The notes under the pieces: generated by a model
What the model saw: the letters and a program-made list of their open reading frames with translations, nothing else
What the model was told of the DNA's origin: nothing
The model's database searches: none
DNA from: Mumia sp050632745
GTDB taxonomy: Bacteria > Actinomycetota > Actinomycetes > Propionibacteriales > Nocardioidaceae
Direction: 5' to 3'
DNA length: 64,000 nt
Assembly: GCF_050632745.1 (NCBI RefSeq)
Contig: NZ_JBODSD010000002.1
Span: 434,001 to 498,000 of the forward strand
In this document: piece after piece, positions 16,515 through 25,659 of the stretch
How the letters are laid out: each line of letters opens with the position of its first letter
How positions within the stretch are numbered: the first letter of the stretch is position 1
Translations under genes and position numbers: made by a program

Positions 16515-18299
16515 GTGAGCAACGACCAGGGCATCCGCCCGCTGACCAAGGTCCTCATCGCCAATCGTGGCGAGATCGCGGTCCGTGTCATCCGCGCCTG
16601 CAAGGACGCCGGGATCGGCAGCGTGGCGTTGTACGCCGACGCCGACCGCGACGCCCTGTTCGTCCGGCTCGCCGACGAGGCGTACGCCCTCGGGGGCGCG
16701 ACCCCGGCCGAGACCTACCTCTCGATCGAGAAGATCCTCGACGTCGCCGCCCGCAGCGGCGCCGACAGCGTGCACCCCGGCTACGGGTTCCTGGCCGAGA
16801 ACGCCGACTTCGCCCAGGCCGTCATCGACGCCGGGCTGATCTGGATCGGCCCGCCGCCGCACGCGATCGAGGCCCTCGGCGACAAGGCCAAGGCCAAGCA
16901 CATCGCCGAGCGCGCCAACGCCCCGCTGGCCCCGGGCACCAAGGACCCGGTCAAGGACGCCGACGAGATCGTCGCCTTCGCCAAGGACCACGGCCTCCCG
17001 GTCGCGATCAAGGCGGTCTTCGGCGGCGGCGGTCGCGGCCTCAAGGTCGCCCGCACGCTGGAGGAGATCCCCGAGCAGTTCGACTCCGCCGTCCGCGAGG
17101 CCGTCACGGCGTTCGGGCGCGGCGAGTGCCTCGTCGAGAAGTTCCTCGACCAGCCGCGCCACGTCGAGACCCAGTGCCTCGCCGACGCCCACGGCAACGT
17201 CGTGGTCGTCTCCACCCGCGACTGCTCGCTGCAGCGCCGCCACCAGAAGCTCGTCGAGGAGGCGCCCGCACCGTTCCTCAGCGACGACCAGATCGAGCGC
17301 CTCTACAGCTCCTCCAAGGCGATCCTGCGCGAGGCCGGCTACGTCGGTGCCGGCACGTGCGAGTTCCTCGTGGCCCGCGACGGCACCATCTCCTTCCTCG
17401 AGGTCAACACCCGCCTCCAGGTCGAGCACCCGGTCTCCGAGGAGGTCACCGGCCTCGACCTCGTGCGCGAGATGTTCCGCATCGCCGCCGGCGAGGAGCT
17501 CGGCTACGACGACCCCGCCATCAGCGGCCACTCGATCGAGTTCCGGATCAACGCCGAGGACGCCGGCCGCAACTTCCTCCCCGCCCCCGGCACGCTCACG
17601 AAGTGGGAGCCGCCGGCCGGCCCGGGCGTGCGGATGGACTCCGGCTACGTCGCCGGCGAGACGATCCCCGGCTCGTTCGACTCCCTGATCGCCAAGCTCA
17701 TCGTCACCGGCTCCAGCCGCACCCAGGCGATCGAGCGGTCGCGGCGCGCGCTCGACGAGTTCGGTGTCGACGGCATGCCCACCGTCATCCCGTTCCACCG
17801 CCGCGTGCTGGACGACCCGGCGTACCTCGGTGACGGCGAGCGCTTCAGCGTCTACACCAGCTGGATCGAGACCGAGTTCGACAACACCATCGAGCCGTAC
17901 GCCGGTGGCGCCGCCGAGGCGCCCGAGGCGGGCGAGCGCGACGCGGTCACCGTCGAGGTCGGCGGCAAGCGCCTCGAGGTCGTCCTCCCCGCCGGGCTCG
18001 GCGCCGTCGCCGGCGCCTCCGCCGCGGGTGGCGCCAAGAAGCCCAAGCGCGCCGCGGGCAAGAAGGCCGGCGCGGCCGCCGGCGGAGACGCGCTCGTCTC
18101 CCCGATGCAGGGCACGATCGTCAAGGTCGCCGTCGAGGACGGCCAGACCGTCGCCGAGGGCGACCTCATCGTCGTCCTCGAGGCGATGAAGATGGAGCAG
18201 CCCCTCAACGCCCACAAGGCCGGCACGATCACCGGCCTCGCCGCCACCCCCGGCGAGACCGTCACCGCCGGCGCGGTGGTGGCAGAGATCAAGGACTGA
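16515..18299 (+). CDS. accA3: Acyl-CoA carboxylase alpha subunit (biotin carboxylase with BCCP)
   Basis: This 594-residue protein fuses biotin carboxylase to a biotin carboxyl-carrier domain. It carboxylates its own biotin with ATP and bicarbonate and supplies beta subunits such as the one at 5.8 kb. The N-terminal VLIANRGEIAVRVIRACKD, the ATP-grasp loop KAVFGGGGRGLKVA, the RDCSLQRRHQK segment and FLEVNTRLQVEHPV are intact. A Lys/Ala-rich linker (about 505-525) leads to the carrier domain with biotinylation motif EAMKMEQ. GAGGAG precedes the GTG start. The symbol follows mycobacterial usage. The unknown membrane-protein gene starts 5 bp after its stop. Confidence 0.94.
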   Translation: MSNDQGIRPLTKVLIANRGEIAVRVIRACKDAGIGSVALYADADRDALFVRLADEAYALGGATPAETYLSIEKILDVAARSGADSVHPGYGFLAENADFAQAVIDAGLIWIGPPPHAIEALGDKAKAKHIAERANAPLAPGTKDPVKDADEIVAFAKDHGLPVAIKAVFGGGGRGLKVARTLEEIPEQFDSAVREAVTAFGRGECLVEKFLDQPRHVETQCLADAHGNVVVVSTRDCSLQRRHQKLVEEAPAPFLSDDQIERLYSSSKAILREAGYVGAGTCEFLVARDGTISFLEVNTRLQVEHPVSEEVTGLDLVREMFRIAAGEELGYDDPAISGHSIEFRINAEDAGRNFLPAPGTLTKWEPPAGPGVRMDSGYVAGETIPGSFDSLIAKLIVTGSSRTQAIERSRRALDEFGVDGMPTVIPFHRRVLDDPAYLGDGERFSVYTSWIETEFDNTIEPYAGGAAEAPEAGERDAVTVEVGGKRLEVVLPAGLGAVAGASAAGGAKKPKRAAGKKAGAAAGGDALVSPMQGTIVKVAVEDGQTVAEGDLIVVLEAMKMEQPLNAHKAGTITGLAATPGETVTAGAVVAEIKD

Positions 18300-18304
18300 C
18301 CCCG

Positions 18305-19654
18305 TTGCGGGGGGACGCAGCGGCGCGGGCACGCGCCGTCAGAAGGGCTGCGCGTACGGCGCTGGCGGGGCTCGTCGCCGCGCTGGCGCTGGCCGTGGGT
18401 TCCCCCGCGCACGCCGCCGCCACTCCCGACGACCCTGACGAGCGGCTGTTCACCGTCGACGAGCTTGCCGCACGCCTGGAGCAGGATCCGGTCCTCGTCC
18501 AGCAGGTCCTCGGCAACGGCGACGCGGACGGCGCGGAGGAACGGATCCGGGAGGCGATCGCAGACGCCGACGTCCCGATCTACGTGGCGTTGGTCGCCGA
18601 TCCCGGCGGGCTCGCCGACAGGTTTCCCTCGCAGGACCTCTCCACGAAGCTTCACAAGCGGCTCGGCGACGGCTACTACATCGTCCAGGTCTCGGAGTCG
18701 ATCCTCATGATCGACGGCTGGGGTGTTCCGGACCCGACCAGCCTCTCGCTCGCGCGCAACGACGCCACCGAGGTGGCCCGCGTGGCAAATGATCACCTCG
18801 AGGAGGGCCGGCCGCGGGTGACGCCCCCCGCCGACGCGCAGATCGCCGCGGAGCTCGCGACCGGTGGCGAACCCTTCGAGATCGACCCCGACCGCGCGGT
18901 CGAGATCACGAAGCTCCCTGGCAACGTCGCGCCGCCCGCGTACTCGGTGCTCGACGACGACCCCGATCCGTCGACCCCGGGCAGCCGCGCGGTCGTCGCG
19001 ACGGTCGTCGGCGTCGGCGCTCTCCTCGTCGGACTCCGGCTCCTGCTGTGGCTGACCGCACCGAAGCGCCGTCGGCCCACCCGAACCGTCGCGCGGACGA
19101 CGAGGGAGCTCGAGCTGGCGCCGCTCGTCGCGCGCGCCAACCGGGAGACGACGCGCCTGTCGCGCGAGGTCGCGGACGCGCCGACCGGCCCGAACGCCGA
19201 TGCGGCGGTCGGATTCCTTGGCGCCGCCGAGGCCGTGCTGCGCGACCTCGAGACGCTGGCCGAGCCGGAGGACCGGCAGTACGGGGTCCAGCTGCGCGAC
19301 GCTGTCGGGGCGCTGGTGCTTGCGCAGTCCGGACAGTTCGAGCTGGGCCGCGCCAAGCGCAAGACTGATCCGGGCCGCTACCGCCCCTGCTTCTTCGACC
19401 CGCTGCACGGCCGCGCCGAGAGCACGGTCGAGGTCCCCGGACGCACCGCCGTCGAGGTGCCCGCGTGCCGCCGCTGCGCAGCAGCCGCCCGGGACGGCGG
19501 ACAGCCGGACGCGCTGGTCTTCGGCTCTCCGGCCCGTCGCCGTCCCCGGCCGTACTACGAGGAGCGGACCGTCTGGGCACGGACCGGCTACGGCGCGCTC
19601 GACGGCGAGCTGTGGAGCACGGTCCTCGACGAGCGCGCGGGAGCGAGCCGATGA
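18305..19654 (+). CDS. Exported membrane protein of an uncharacterised three-gene set (member 1)
   Basis: Unrecognised protein, 449 residues. A signal peptide (1-37, ending PAHA) is followed by an outside domain (about 40-220) with the DADVPIYVALVADPG strand, one membrane segment (229-251), then a basic stretch and a cytoplasmic part with a possible metal-binding set: Cys362, His368 in PLHG, Cys388 and Cys391 (C-x5-H-x19-C-x2-C). The same two domains recur in the third gene, and the outside domain in the second. The only reasonable start is TTG at 18305, 5 bp after the carboxylase alpha stop, with AAGGA upstream; this start is less certain than most. The next gene overlaps the stop. Confidence 0.75.
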   Translation: MRGDAAARARAVRRAARTALAGLVAALALAVGSPAHAAATPDDPDERLFTVDELAARLEQDPVLVQQVLGNGDADGAEERIREAIADADVPIYVALVADPGGLADRFPSQDLSTKLHKRLGDGYYIVQVSESILMIDGWGVPDPTSLSLARNDATEVARVANDHLEEGRPRVTPPADAQIAAELATGGEPFEIDPDRAVEITKLPGNVAPPAYSVLDDDPDPSTPGSRAVVATVVGVGALLVGLRLLLWLTAPKRRRPTRTVARTTRELELAPLVARANRETTRLSREVADAPTGPNADAAVGFLGAAEAVLRDLETLAEPEDRQYGVQLRDAVGALVLAQSGQFELGRAKRKTDPGRYRPCFFDPLHGRAESTVEVPGRTAVEVPACRRCAAAARDGGQPDALVFGSPARRRPRPYYEERTVWARTGYGALDGELWSTVLDERAGASR

Positions 19655-20340
19655 GGGCCGTCCGCGCGGTCGGCACGCTGGTCGTCATCGCCCTGGCTGC
19701 CGGAGCGGCGTACCTGGCCGTCCAGTACGCCGAGGTCGAGCCGGGCTCCACGGCACACCGCGCGGGCACCCCGGGTGACCGCGCGAGCGCCATCATCGAC
19801 ACCTTCGCCTCCGGCGATCACGTGTTCGTCGGGGCGGAGATGTCGGCGCTGCTGACGCCCGAGCAGGTGCAGCAGGTCGAAGCCGCTGCCGAGGCCTCCG
19901 ACCCGCCGGTGTACGTCGCGCTGGTCGGCAGCCACCTCTACGCCGGCTACGACAGCACCCACCATCTCCTGGCGCAGCTTGTCGAGCGCGTCGACGACAA
20001 GGCCGTCTTCCTCACCTGGGACGGCAGGCCCGGGACTGGCTACTCCGACGAGTCACCCGGTCTGTCGGGGATCGTCTCGCCGGAGATGACCGGCCAGGAC
20101 GATCAGGCCCTGTTGCGCTTCATCGAACGGGTCGAGGCCGAGGTCGCGCCCGTGGACCCGGATGTCGAGCCCTTCGACTACTGGGGCGGCGTCGGTGGTG
20201 GCATCTCGGCGGGGCTGCTCATGGTGGTCGGTGGTTACGCGGTCCTGATGCTGATCTTGGGCACCCTCCGCGCGCTCGCCGGATCGTCGTTCCTCCTCCC
20301 CGGTCGCTGGCGTGACTTCTTCGTCGGAGGCAAGGCATGA
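19651..20340 (+). CDS. Membrane protein of the three-gene set (member 2)
   Basis: Unrecognised, 229 residues. It has an N-terminal membrane anchor (7-27), an outside domain (about 40-170) with the shared ASDPPVYVALVGSHL strand, preceded by the LLTPEQVQQVEAAAE helix seen in related form in its neighbours, and a second membrane segment (181-207) rich in Gly. Only about 20 residues follow, so the cytoplasmic Cys/His domain of members 1 and 3 is missing. The ATG overlaps the stop of member 1 and its own stop overlaps the start of member 3. A joint membrane complex is a reasonable inference from this arrangement. Confidence 0.75.
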   Translation: MRAVRAVGTLVVIALAAGAAYLAVQYAEVEPGSTAHRAGTPGDRASAIIDTFASGDHVFVGAEMSALLTPEQVQQVEAAAEASDPPVYVALVGSHLYAGYDSTHHLLAQLVERVDDKAVFLTWDGRPGTGYSDESPGLSGIVSPEMTGQDDQALLRFIERVEAEVAPVDPDVEPFDYWGGVGGGISAGLLMVVGGYAVLMLILGTLRALAGSSFLLPGRWRDFFVGGKA

Positions 20341-21539
20341 GCGGCGGCACGACGGGCTTCGACCCGGACGCGATCTGGGCGGCCCTGGAGCAGGACAGCA
20401 TCTATGTCCATCCTCAGATGGCCGACGAGGTCGCCCCGGAGCAGCTCGCGCAGGCCAAGGCGAACATCGAGCGCTCCGAGGTGCCCACCTACGTCGTCGT
20501 CTACCCGCTGAACCCCGAGGACGAGTTCAACGGTGACCCCGCCGACCTGGTCGCGACCCTGCACGACCAGAACCCAGAGCCTGGCATCTTCCTTGCCACG
20601 GACGTGCGGTGGGACCGCGCCGAGCTCGGCGGCGCGTCCTGGGACGTCAGGACCGAGGACCGCGATCCCCTCTACCACGCGACGTTCGCGGCGCAGATCG
20701 AACACCCCGACGACCTCGGTGCGCAGATCGTCGCTGCCACCGAGATGATCGCCGACGGGACCACCCAAGAGCGCTACGACACCGCGTACGCCAAGTACGA
20801 GAAGACGACCGAGAAGTCGGAGTCGTCCTCGACGTACTCACCGCCGTCGTACGCCAGCGAGGACAACGCCGGGGCCATCGTCGGCGTCTCGCTCACGGTC
20901 GCGATCGTGGCGGTGCTCGTCGCGGGTGCCGTGATGTGGCGTCGGTTCAAGATCGAGCGTGGCGACATCCCGGGGCGCAAGAAGGCGTTCGCCCTCCCGG
21001 CGTCTGTCGTCGAGCGGGTCCGCGACGCCCACGACAGCGCGCTCATCGCGCGTGCCGACCGGGAGCTGCTGGCGCTCGGCGAGCTGATCGACGAGACCGA
21101 CCTCGGCGGCGACACGGCGGCCTGGCAGGCGGTGCTCGACCACTACGACGCCGCCAAGCGGGTCCGCGGCGAGGGCGCGAAGCCGGACGTGCTCGACGTG
21201 GTCGGGGCCCTGGTCCTCGTCGAGCGCGGCAGCGCAGCGCTGGACGCCGCGACGGCCGGCAAGGCGTACCAGCCGACTGCCCCCTGCTACCTCAACCCTC
21301 TCCACGGCGCGGCCACCGGCCGTACGACGCTGGACACCGAGCGCGGCAAGGTCACCGTCCCGCTGTGCGCCGCGTGCCGTCGCGACCTCAAGGCCCATCG
21401 ACGTCCCGACATCCTCGACGTGGTGCGCAACGGGAGGCCGGTGCACTACTTCGACTCCGGCGTCGAGCCGTGGGCGAGCACGGGCTACGGCTCCCTGGAG
21501 CTGGACCTCGTCACCCAGCTGCACCGCACCCGCCGCTGA
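20337..21539 (+). CDS. Membrane protein of the three-gene set (member 3)
   Basis: Unrecognised, 400 residues. The N-terminal domain (1-165), with RSEVPTYVVVYPLNP, is related to the outside domains of members 1 and 2 but has no signal peptide. One membrane segment (178-200) follows a Ser/Tyr-rich linker, and the WRRFKIERGDIPGRKK stretch after it predicts a cytoplasmic C terminus. That part ends in the same motif set as member 1: Cys317, His323 in PLHG, Cys344, Cys347, then EPWASTGYGSLELDL. The ATG overlaps the stop of member 2. Zinc binding is inferred from residue spacing only. Confidence 0.75.
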   Translation: MSGGTTGFDPDAIWAALEQDSIYVHPQMADEVAPEQLAQAKANIERSEVPTYVVVYPLNPEDEFNGDPADLVATLHDQNPEPGIFLATDVRWDRAELGGASWDVRTEDRDPLYHATFAAQIEHPDDLGAQIVAATEMIADGTTQERYDTAYAKYEKTTEKSESSSTYSPPSYASEDNAGAIVGVSLTVAIVAVLVAGAVMWRRFKIERGDIPGRKKAFALPASVVERVRDAHDSALIARADRELLALGELIDETDLGGDTAAWQAVLDHYDAAKRVRGEGAKPDVLDVVGALVLVERGSAALDAATAGKAYQPTAPCYLNPLHGAATGRTTLDTERGKVTVPLCAACRRDLKAHRRPDILDVVRNGRPVHYFDSGVEPWASTGYGSLELDLVTQLHRTRR

Positions 21540-21572
21540 CCCGTCGTACGCACCGCTGACTCGTCGTACGCG
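21533..21572. repeat. Two 20-bp direct repeats after the three-gene set
   Basis: CCGCTGACCCGTCGTACGCA and a copy with two changes follow each other directly, the first spanning the stop codon of member 3. A third, poorer copy may follow. The 96-bp gap to the next gene holds nothing else recognisable. Confidence 0.6.
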
Positions 21573-21635
21573 CCGCCTGCTCGCGACCTGAGACCGGCGG
21601 TGACCGTGACACCGACGATGTGCCATCGTGCCCGC

Positions 21636-22046
21636 ATGACGATCGCAGTGGCGTACACCCCTGACCAGTACGGCGAGACGGCGCTCGAGCACGGCATCGC
21701 GTGGGCCCGCTCGCGCGCCACCGGCCTCGTGCTGGTGAACGTGGCGAAGCACTCCCGGTTCGAGGAGGACCCTGACTTCGTCCACGGCTACGACCTGGAG
21801 CAGCTGCAGCACCGCCTCGCGGAGACGGGCGTCGCGCCGCACCGGGTCCGGCAGCCGGTCGGTCCCGCGATCGCCGAGCTGATCCTCCAGACCGTCGACG
21901 AGGAGCAGGCCGATCTGCTCGTCATCGGCATCCGTCACCGGTCCGCGGTCGGCAAGCTGATCATGGGGAGCGTCGCGCAGAAGCTGCTGCTCGATGCCCA
22001 CGTCCCGGTCTTCGCGGCCAAGCCCGGCCAGCACCCGTTACGGTGA
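21636..22046 (+). CDS. Universal stress protein, single domain
   Basis: A 136-residue UspA-fold protein. It starts with the TIAVAYTPDQYGETALEHGIAWA strand-helix and ends with DLLVIGIRHRSAVGKLIMGSVAQKLLLDAHVPVFA. The ATP-binding G-x2-G-x9-G-S motif is altered: the second Gly is His (GIRH) while the later GS is kept, so nucleotide binding is uncertain. A CATCGT hexamer at -12 to -7 from the ATG could act as a weak leaderless promoter. It precedes pyruvate carboxylase by 64 bp with no obvious link. Confidence 0.88.
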   Translation: MTIAVAYTPDQYGETALEHGIAWARSRATGLVLVNVAKHSRFEEDPDFVHGYDLEQLQHRLAETGVAPHRVRQPVGPAIAELILQTVDEEQADLLVIGIRHRSAVGKLIMGSVAQKLLLDAHVPVFAAKPGQHPLR

Positions 22047-22110
22047 GAGCCGGTCGCTCCACCGACGTGGCGACCGACGGACCTGACGCACTCCCGATCG
22101 GAGTACCCCC

Positions 22111-25100
22111 ATGTTCCGCAAGGTCGTCGTCGCCAACCGTGGCGAGATCGCGATCCGTGCCTTCCGCGCCGCCTACGAGCTCGGCGCGCGAACCGTCGCC
22201 GTGTTCCCGTACGAGGACCGCGGCTCCGAGCATCGCCTGAAGGCCGACGAGGCCTACCAGATCGGCGAGGTCGGCCACCCTGTCCGCGCCTACCTCGACC
22301 CCGACGAGATCGTCGCCACCGCCGTACGCGCCGGTGCTGACGCCGTCTACCCCGGCTACGGGTTCCTGTCGGAGAACCCTGCCCTCGCCAGCGCCTGCGC
22401 GCAGGCCGGCATCACGTTCGTCGGCCCGTCGGAAGACGTGCTGCGCCTGACCGGCAACAAGGCGCGCGCGATCGAGGCGGCGCGTGCGGCCGGCGTGCCG
22501 GTGCTGGCCTCGGTCCCCCCGAGCCGCGACGCCGACGAGCTGGTGGCCGCGGCGGAGGCCCTGCCGTACCCGCTGTTCGTCAAGGCCGTCGCCGGTGGCG
22601 GCGGACGCGGCATGCGGCGCGTCGAGGAGCCCGGAGCACTGCGCGAGGCCGTCGAGGCCGCCATGCGTGAGGCCGAGGGCGCGTTCGGCGACCCGACCTG
22701 CTTCATCGAGCAGGCCGTCGTCGACCCCCGGCACATCGAGGTGCAGATCCTCGCCGACGCGACCGGCGACGTGATCCACCTCTACGAGCGCGACTGCTCC
22801 GTCCAGCGGCGCCACCAGAAGGTGGTCGAGATCGCTCCCGCGCCGCGCCTGGACCCGGCGATCCGCGACCGGATGTGCGCCGACGCCGTCGCGTTCGCCC
22901 GGTCGATCGGCTACACCTGCGCGGGCACGGTCGAGTTCCTGCTCGACCCGCAGGGCAACTACGTCTTCATCGAGATGAACCCGCGCATCCAGGTCGAGCA
23001 CACGGTCACCGAGGAGGTGACCGACGTCGACCTCGTCCAGGCGCAGCTACGCATCGCCTCCGGGGAGACGCTCGCCGACCTCGGGCTGCGGCAGGACGCG
23101 ATCACGATCCGCGGCGCGGCGATGCAGTGCCGGATCACGACCGAGGACCCGGCCAACGGGTTCCGTCCGGACACCGGTCGCATCACGACGTACCGCTCCC
23201 CCGGCGGTGCCGGCGTGCGCCTCGACGGCGGCACCACCTACTCGGGCACGGAGATCGGCGCCTACTTCGACTCGCTGCTCACCAAGCTCACGTGCCGCGG
23301 TCGCACCTTCGAGGCGGCGGTGGAGCGGGCGCGGCGCGCGATCGCCGAGTTCCGGATCCGCGGCGTGACGACCAACCTGACGTTCCTCCAGGCGGTGCTG
23401 AGCAACCCCGAGTTCGTGGCGGGAGGCGTGACGACGTCGTTCATCGAGCGTCATCCCGAGCTGCTCGACACGCAGCCGTCGGCCGACCGCGGTACCAAGC
23501 TGCTGAGCTACCTCGCGGACGTGACGGTGAACCGCCCGCACGGTCCAGCGCCGGACCTGCTCGACCCGCGCGAGAAGCTGCCCGCGATCGACCGCGGCAC
23601 GGCGGCTCCGGCGGGCACGCGCCAGCAGCTGCTCGAGGTCGGGCCCGAGGCGTTCGCGCGGAACCTGCGCGAGCAGACCCAGGTCGCCGTCACCGACACG
23701 ACCTTCCGCGACGCGCACCAGTCGCTGCTCGCGACCCGGGTGCGGACGTTCGACCTGCTCGCGGCCGCCCCGGTCGTCGCGCGCACCACGCCGCAGCTGT
23801 GGTCGATCGAGGCATGGGGCGGGGCGACGTACGACGTGGCGCTGCGGTTCCTCAGGGAGGACCCGTGGCAGCGCCTCGCGGAGCTGCGCGAGGCGATCCC
23901 CAACGTGTGCCTCCAGATGCTGCTGCGCGGGCGCAACACGGTCGGCTACACGCCGTACCCGACCGAGGTCACCGACGCGTTCGTCGCCGAGGCGACCGCG
24001 ACGGGCATCGACGTGTTCCGGATCTTCGACGCGCTCAACGACGTCGCGCAGATGCGGCCGGCGATCGAGTCGGTCCGCGCCACCGGCACCGCGGTCGCGG
24101 AGGTCGCGCTCTGCTACACCGGTGACCTGATGGACCCGGACGAGCCGATCTACACGCTCGACTACTACCTGCGGCTGGCCGAGCGGATCGTCGAGGCCGG
24201 TGCGCACGTGCTCGCGATCAAGGACATGGCAGGCCTGCTGCGGGCGCCGGCCGCGGCGCGGCTCGTGACGGCGTTGCGCGAGCGGTTCGACCTGCCGGTC
24301 CACCTGCACACCCACGACACCGCCGGCGGCCAGCTCGCGACGCTGCTCGCCGCGATCGACGCCGGGGTGGACGCGGTCGACACCGCGTCGGCCTCGCTGT
24401 CCGGGACCACCTCGCAGCCGCCGATGTCGGCGCTGGTCGCGAGCACGGACCACACGGACCGTACGACGGGCCTGTCGCTGCAGGCGGTCAACGACCTCGA
24501 GCCGTACTGGGAGGCGGTGCGCAAGCTCTACGCGCCGTTCGAGGCCGGCCTGCCGTCGCCGACGGGACGCGTGTACCGGCACGAGATCCCCGGCGGCCAG
24601 CTCTCCAACCTGCGGCAGCAGGCGATCGCGCTCGGGCTCGGGGACCGCTTCGAGCAGATCGAGGACATGTACGCCGCCGCGAACGCGATCCTCGGCGACA
24701 TCGTGAAGGTGACCCCGTCCTCGAAGGTCGTGGGCGACCTGGCGCTCCACCTCGTCGCGGTCGGCGCGGACCCGAAGGAGTTCGCCGACAACCCGCAGGC
24801 GTTCGACATCCCCGACTCGGTGATCGGGTTCCTCGCCGGCGAGCTCGGCGACCCGCCGGGCGGCTGGCCCGAGCCGTTCCGCACCAAGGCGCTCCAGGGT
24901 CGTACGGTCAAGCTCGGCGAGACCGAGCTCGCGGCGGGTGACCGCGACGGTCTCGCAGCGGACCCGCGTCCGACGCTCAACCGGCTGCTGTTCCCCGGTC
25001 CGACGCGCGACTTCGAGCAGGCGCGGGGCGAGTACGGCGACCTGTCGGTCCTGCCGACCGAGGCGTACTGGTACGGGCTGCGTCCCGGCGCCGACGTCGA

Positions 25101-25488
25101 GGTGGCGCTCGAGGAGGGCAAGACGCTCATCCTCGGGCTGGAGGCGATCAGCGACGCCGATGCGCGCGGGCTCCGCAACGTGCTGTGCACCCTCAACGGC
25201 CAGCTCCGTCCGGTGACGGTGCGCGACCGCTCGGTGGCCAGCGAGGTCGTGACCGCGGAGAAGGCCGACCCGTCCGACCCGCTGCACGTCGCGGTCCCGT
25301 TCGACGGCGTGGTGACTCCGTCGGTCGCTGTCGGCGACACCGTCGAGCCGGGGCAGCAGGTCGCGACGATCGAGGCGATGAAGATGGAGGCGTCGATCAC
25401 CGCACCGAACGGCGGCACCGTGTCGCGCCTCGTGATCGACGGCCCGCGCCAGTCCGAAGGCGGCGACCTGCTCCTCGTCCTCGGCTAG
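22111..25488 (+). CDS. pyc: Pyruvate carboxylase
   Basis: A full-length (1125 aa) single-chain pyruvate carboxylase forming oxaloacetate from pyruvate, bicarbonate and ATP. The biotin carboxylase domain (about 1-450) has VVVANRGEIAIRAFRAAYE, KAVAGGGGRGMRRV and FIEMNPRIQVEHTV. The carboxyltransferase domain (about 525-800) has DTTFRDAHQSLLATRVRT, WGGATYDVALRFL and the metal/pyruvate KDMAGLL segment with HLHTHDTAGG. The allosteric/central region follows, then the biotinyl domain with EAMKMEASI near the C terminus. It is replenishing (anaplerotic) and depends on BirA. GGAG precedes the ATG. A hairpin repeat lies just beyond the stop. Confidence 0.97.
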   Translation: MFRKVVVANRGEIAIRAFRAAYELGARTVAVFPYEDRGSEHRLKADEAYQIGEVGHPVRAYLDPDEIVATAVRAGADAVYPGYGFLSENPALASACAQAGITFVGPSEDVLRLTGNKARAIEAARAAGVPVLASVPPSRDADELVAAAEALPYPLFVKAVAGGGGRGMRRVEEPGALREAVEAAMREAEGAFGDPTCFIEQAVVDPRHIEVQILADATGDVIHLYERDCSVQRRHQKVVEIAPAPRLDPAIRDRMCADAVAFARSIGYTCAGTVEFLLDPQGNYVFIEMNPRIQVEHTVTEEVTDVDLVQAQLRIASGETLADLGLRQDAITIRGAAMQCRITTEDPANGFRPDTGRITTYRSPGGAGVRLDGGTTYSGTEIGAYFDSLLTKLTCRGRTFEAAVERARRAIAEFRIRGVTTNLTFLQAVLSNPEFVAGGVTTSFIERHPELLDTQPSADRGTKLLSYLADVTVNRPHGPAPDLLDPREKLPAIDRGTAAPAGTRQQLLEVGPEAFARNLREQTQVAVTDTTFRDAHQSLLATRVRTFDLLAAAPVVARTTPQLWSIEAWGGATYDVALRFLREDPWQRLAELREAIPNVCLQMLLRGRNTVGYTPYPTEVTDAFVAEATATGIDVFRIFDALNDVAQMRPAIESVRATGTAVAEVALCYTGDLMDPDEPIYTLDYYLRLAERIVEAGAHVLAIKDMAGLLRAPAAARLVTALRERFDLPVHLHTHDTAGGQLATLLAAIDAGVDAVDTASASLSGTTSQPPMSALVASTDHTDRTTGLSLQAVNDLEPYWEAVRKLYAPFEAGLPSPTGRVYRHEIPGGQLSNLRQQAIALGLGDRFEQIEDMYAAANAILGDIVKVTPSSKVVGDLALHLVAVGADPKEFADNPQAFDIPDSVIGFLAGELGDPPGGWPEPFRTKALQGRTVKLGETELAAGDRDGLAADPRPTLNRLLFPGPTRDFEQARGEYGDLSVLPTEAYWYGLRPGADVEVALEEGKTLILGLEAISDADARGLRNVLCTLNGQLRPVTVRDRSVASEVVTAEKADPSDPLHVAVPFDGVVTPSVAVGDTVEPGQQVATIEAMKMEASITAPNGGTVSRLVIDGPRQSEGGDLLLVLG

Positions 25489-25523
25489 CCCCCCGTCCGC
25501 CCTCCCGCCCCGTCCCGCACCGC

Positions 25524-25599
25524 CCCGTCCCCGTTGTGAAGGGTTGCGGTTGGTTCTGCCACAGCGGAACCACGCACAACCCTTCGCAACGCGGACGGG
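25524..25599. repeat. Capped hairpin repeat, copy A
   Basis: An imperfect inverted repeat of about 33 bases per arm. The outer arms read CCCGTCCCCGTTGTGAAG and, on the other strand, CCCGTCCGCGTTGCGAAG; inner arms share GGGTTG and TGGTTC; the loop is about 10 bases. It shares the outer cap and the GAAGGGTT core with copy B. It lies after pyc and before the DUF559 gene, and may serve as a terminator or be a REP-like element. Confidence 0.7.
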
Positions 25600-25659
25600 T
25601 TCTCCCCAGGCACCGGGTCCGCGTGTCCCGAACGGACGCCGAGGACCCACCTGGAGGGC

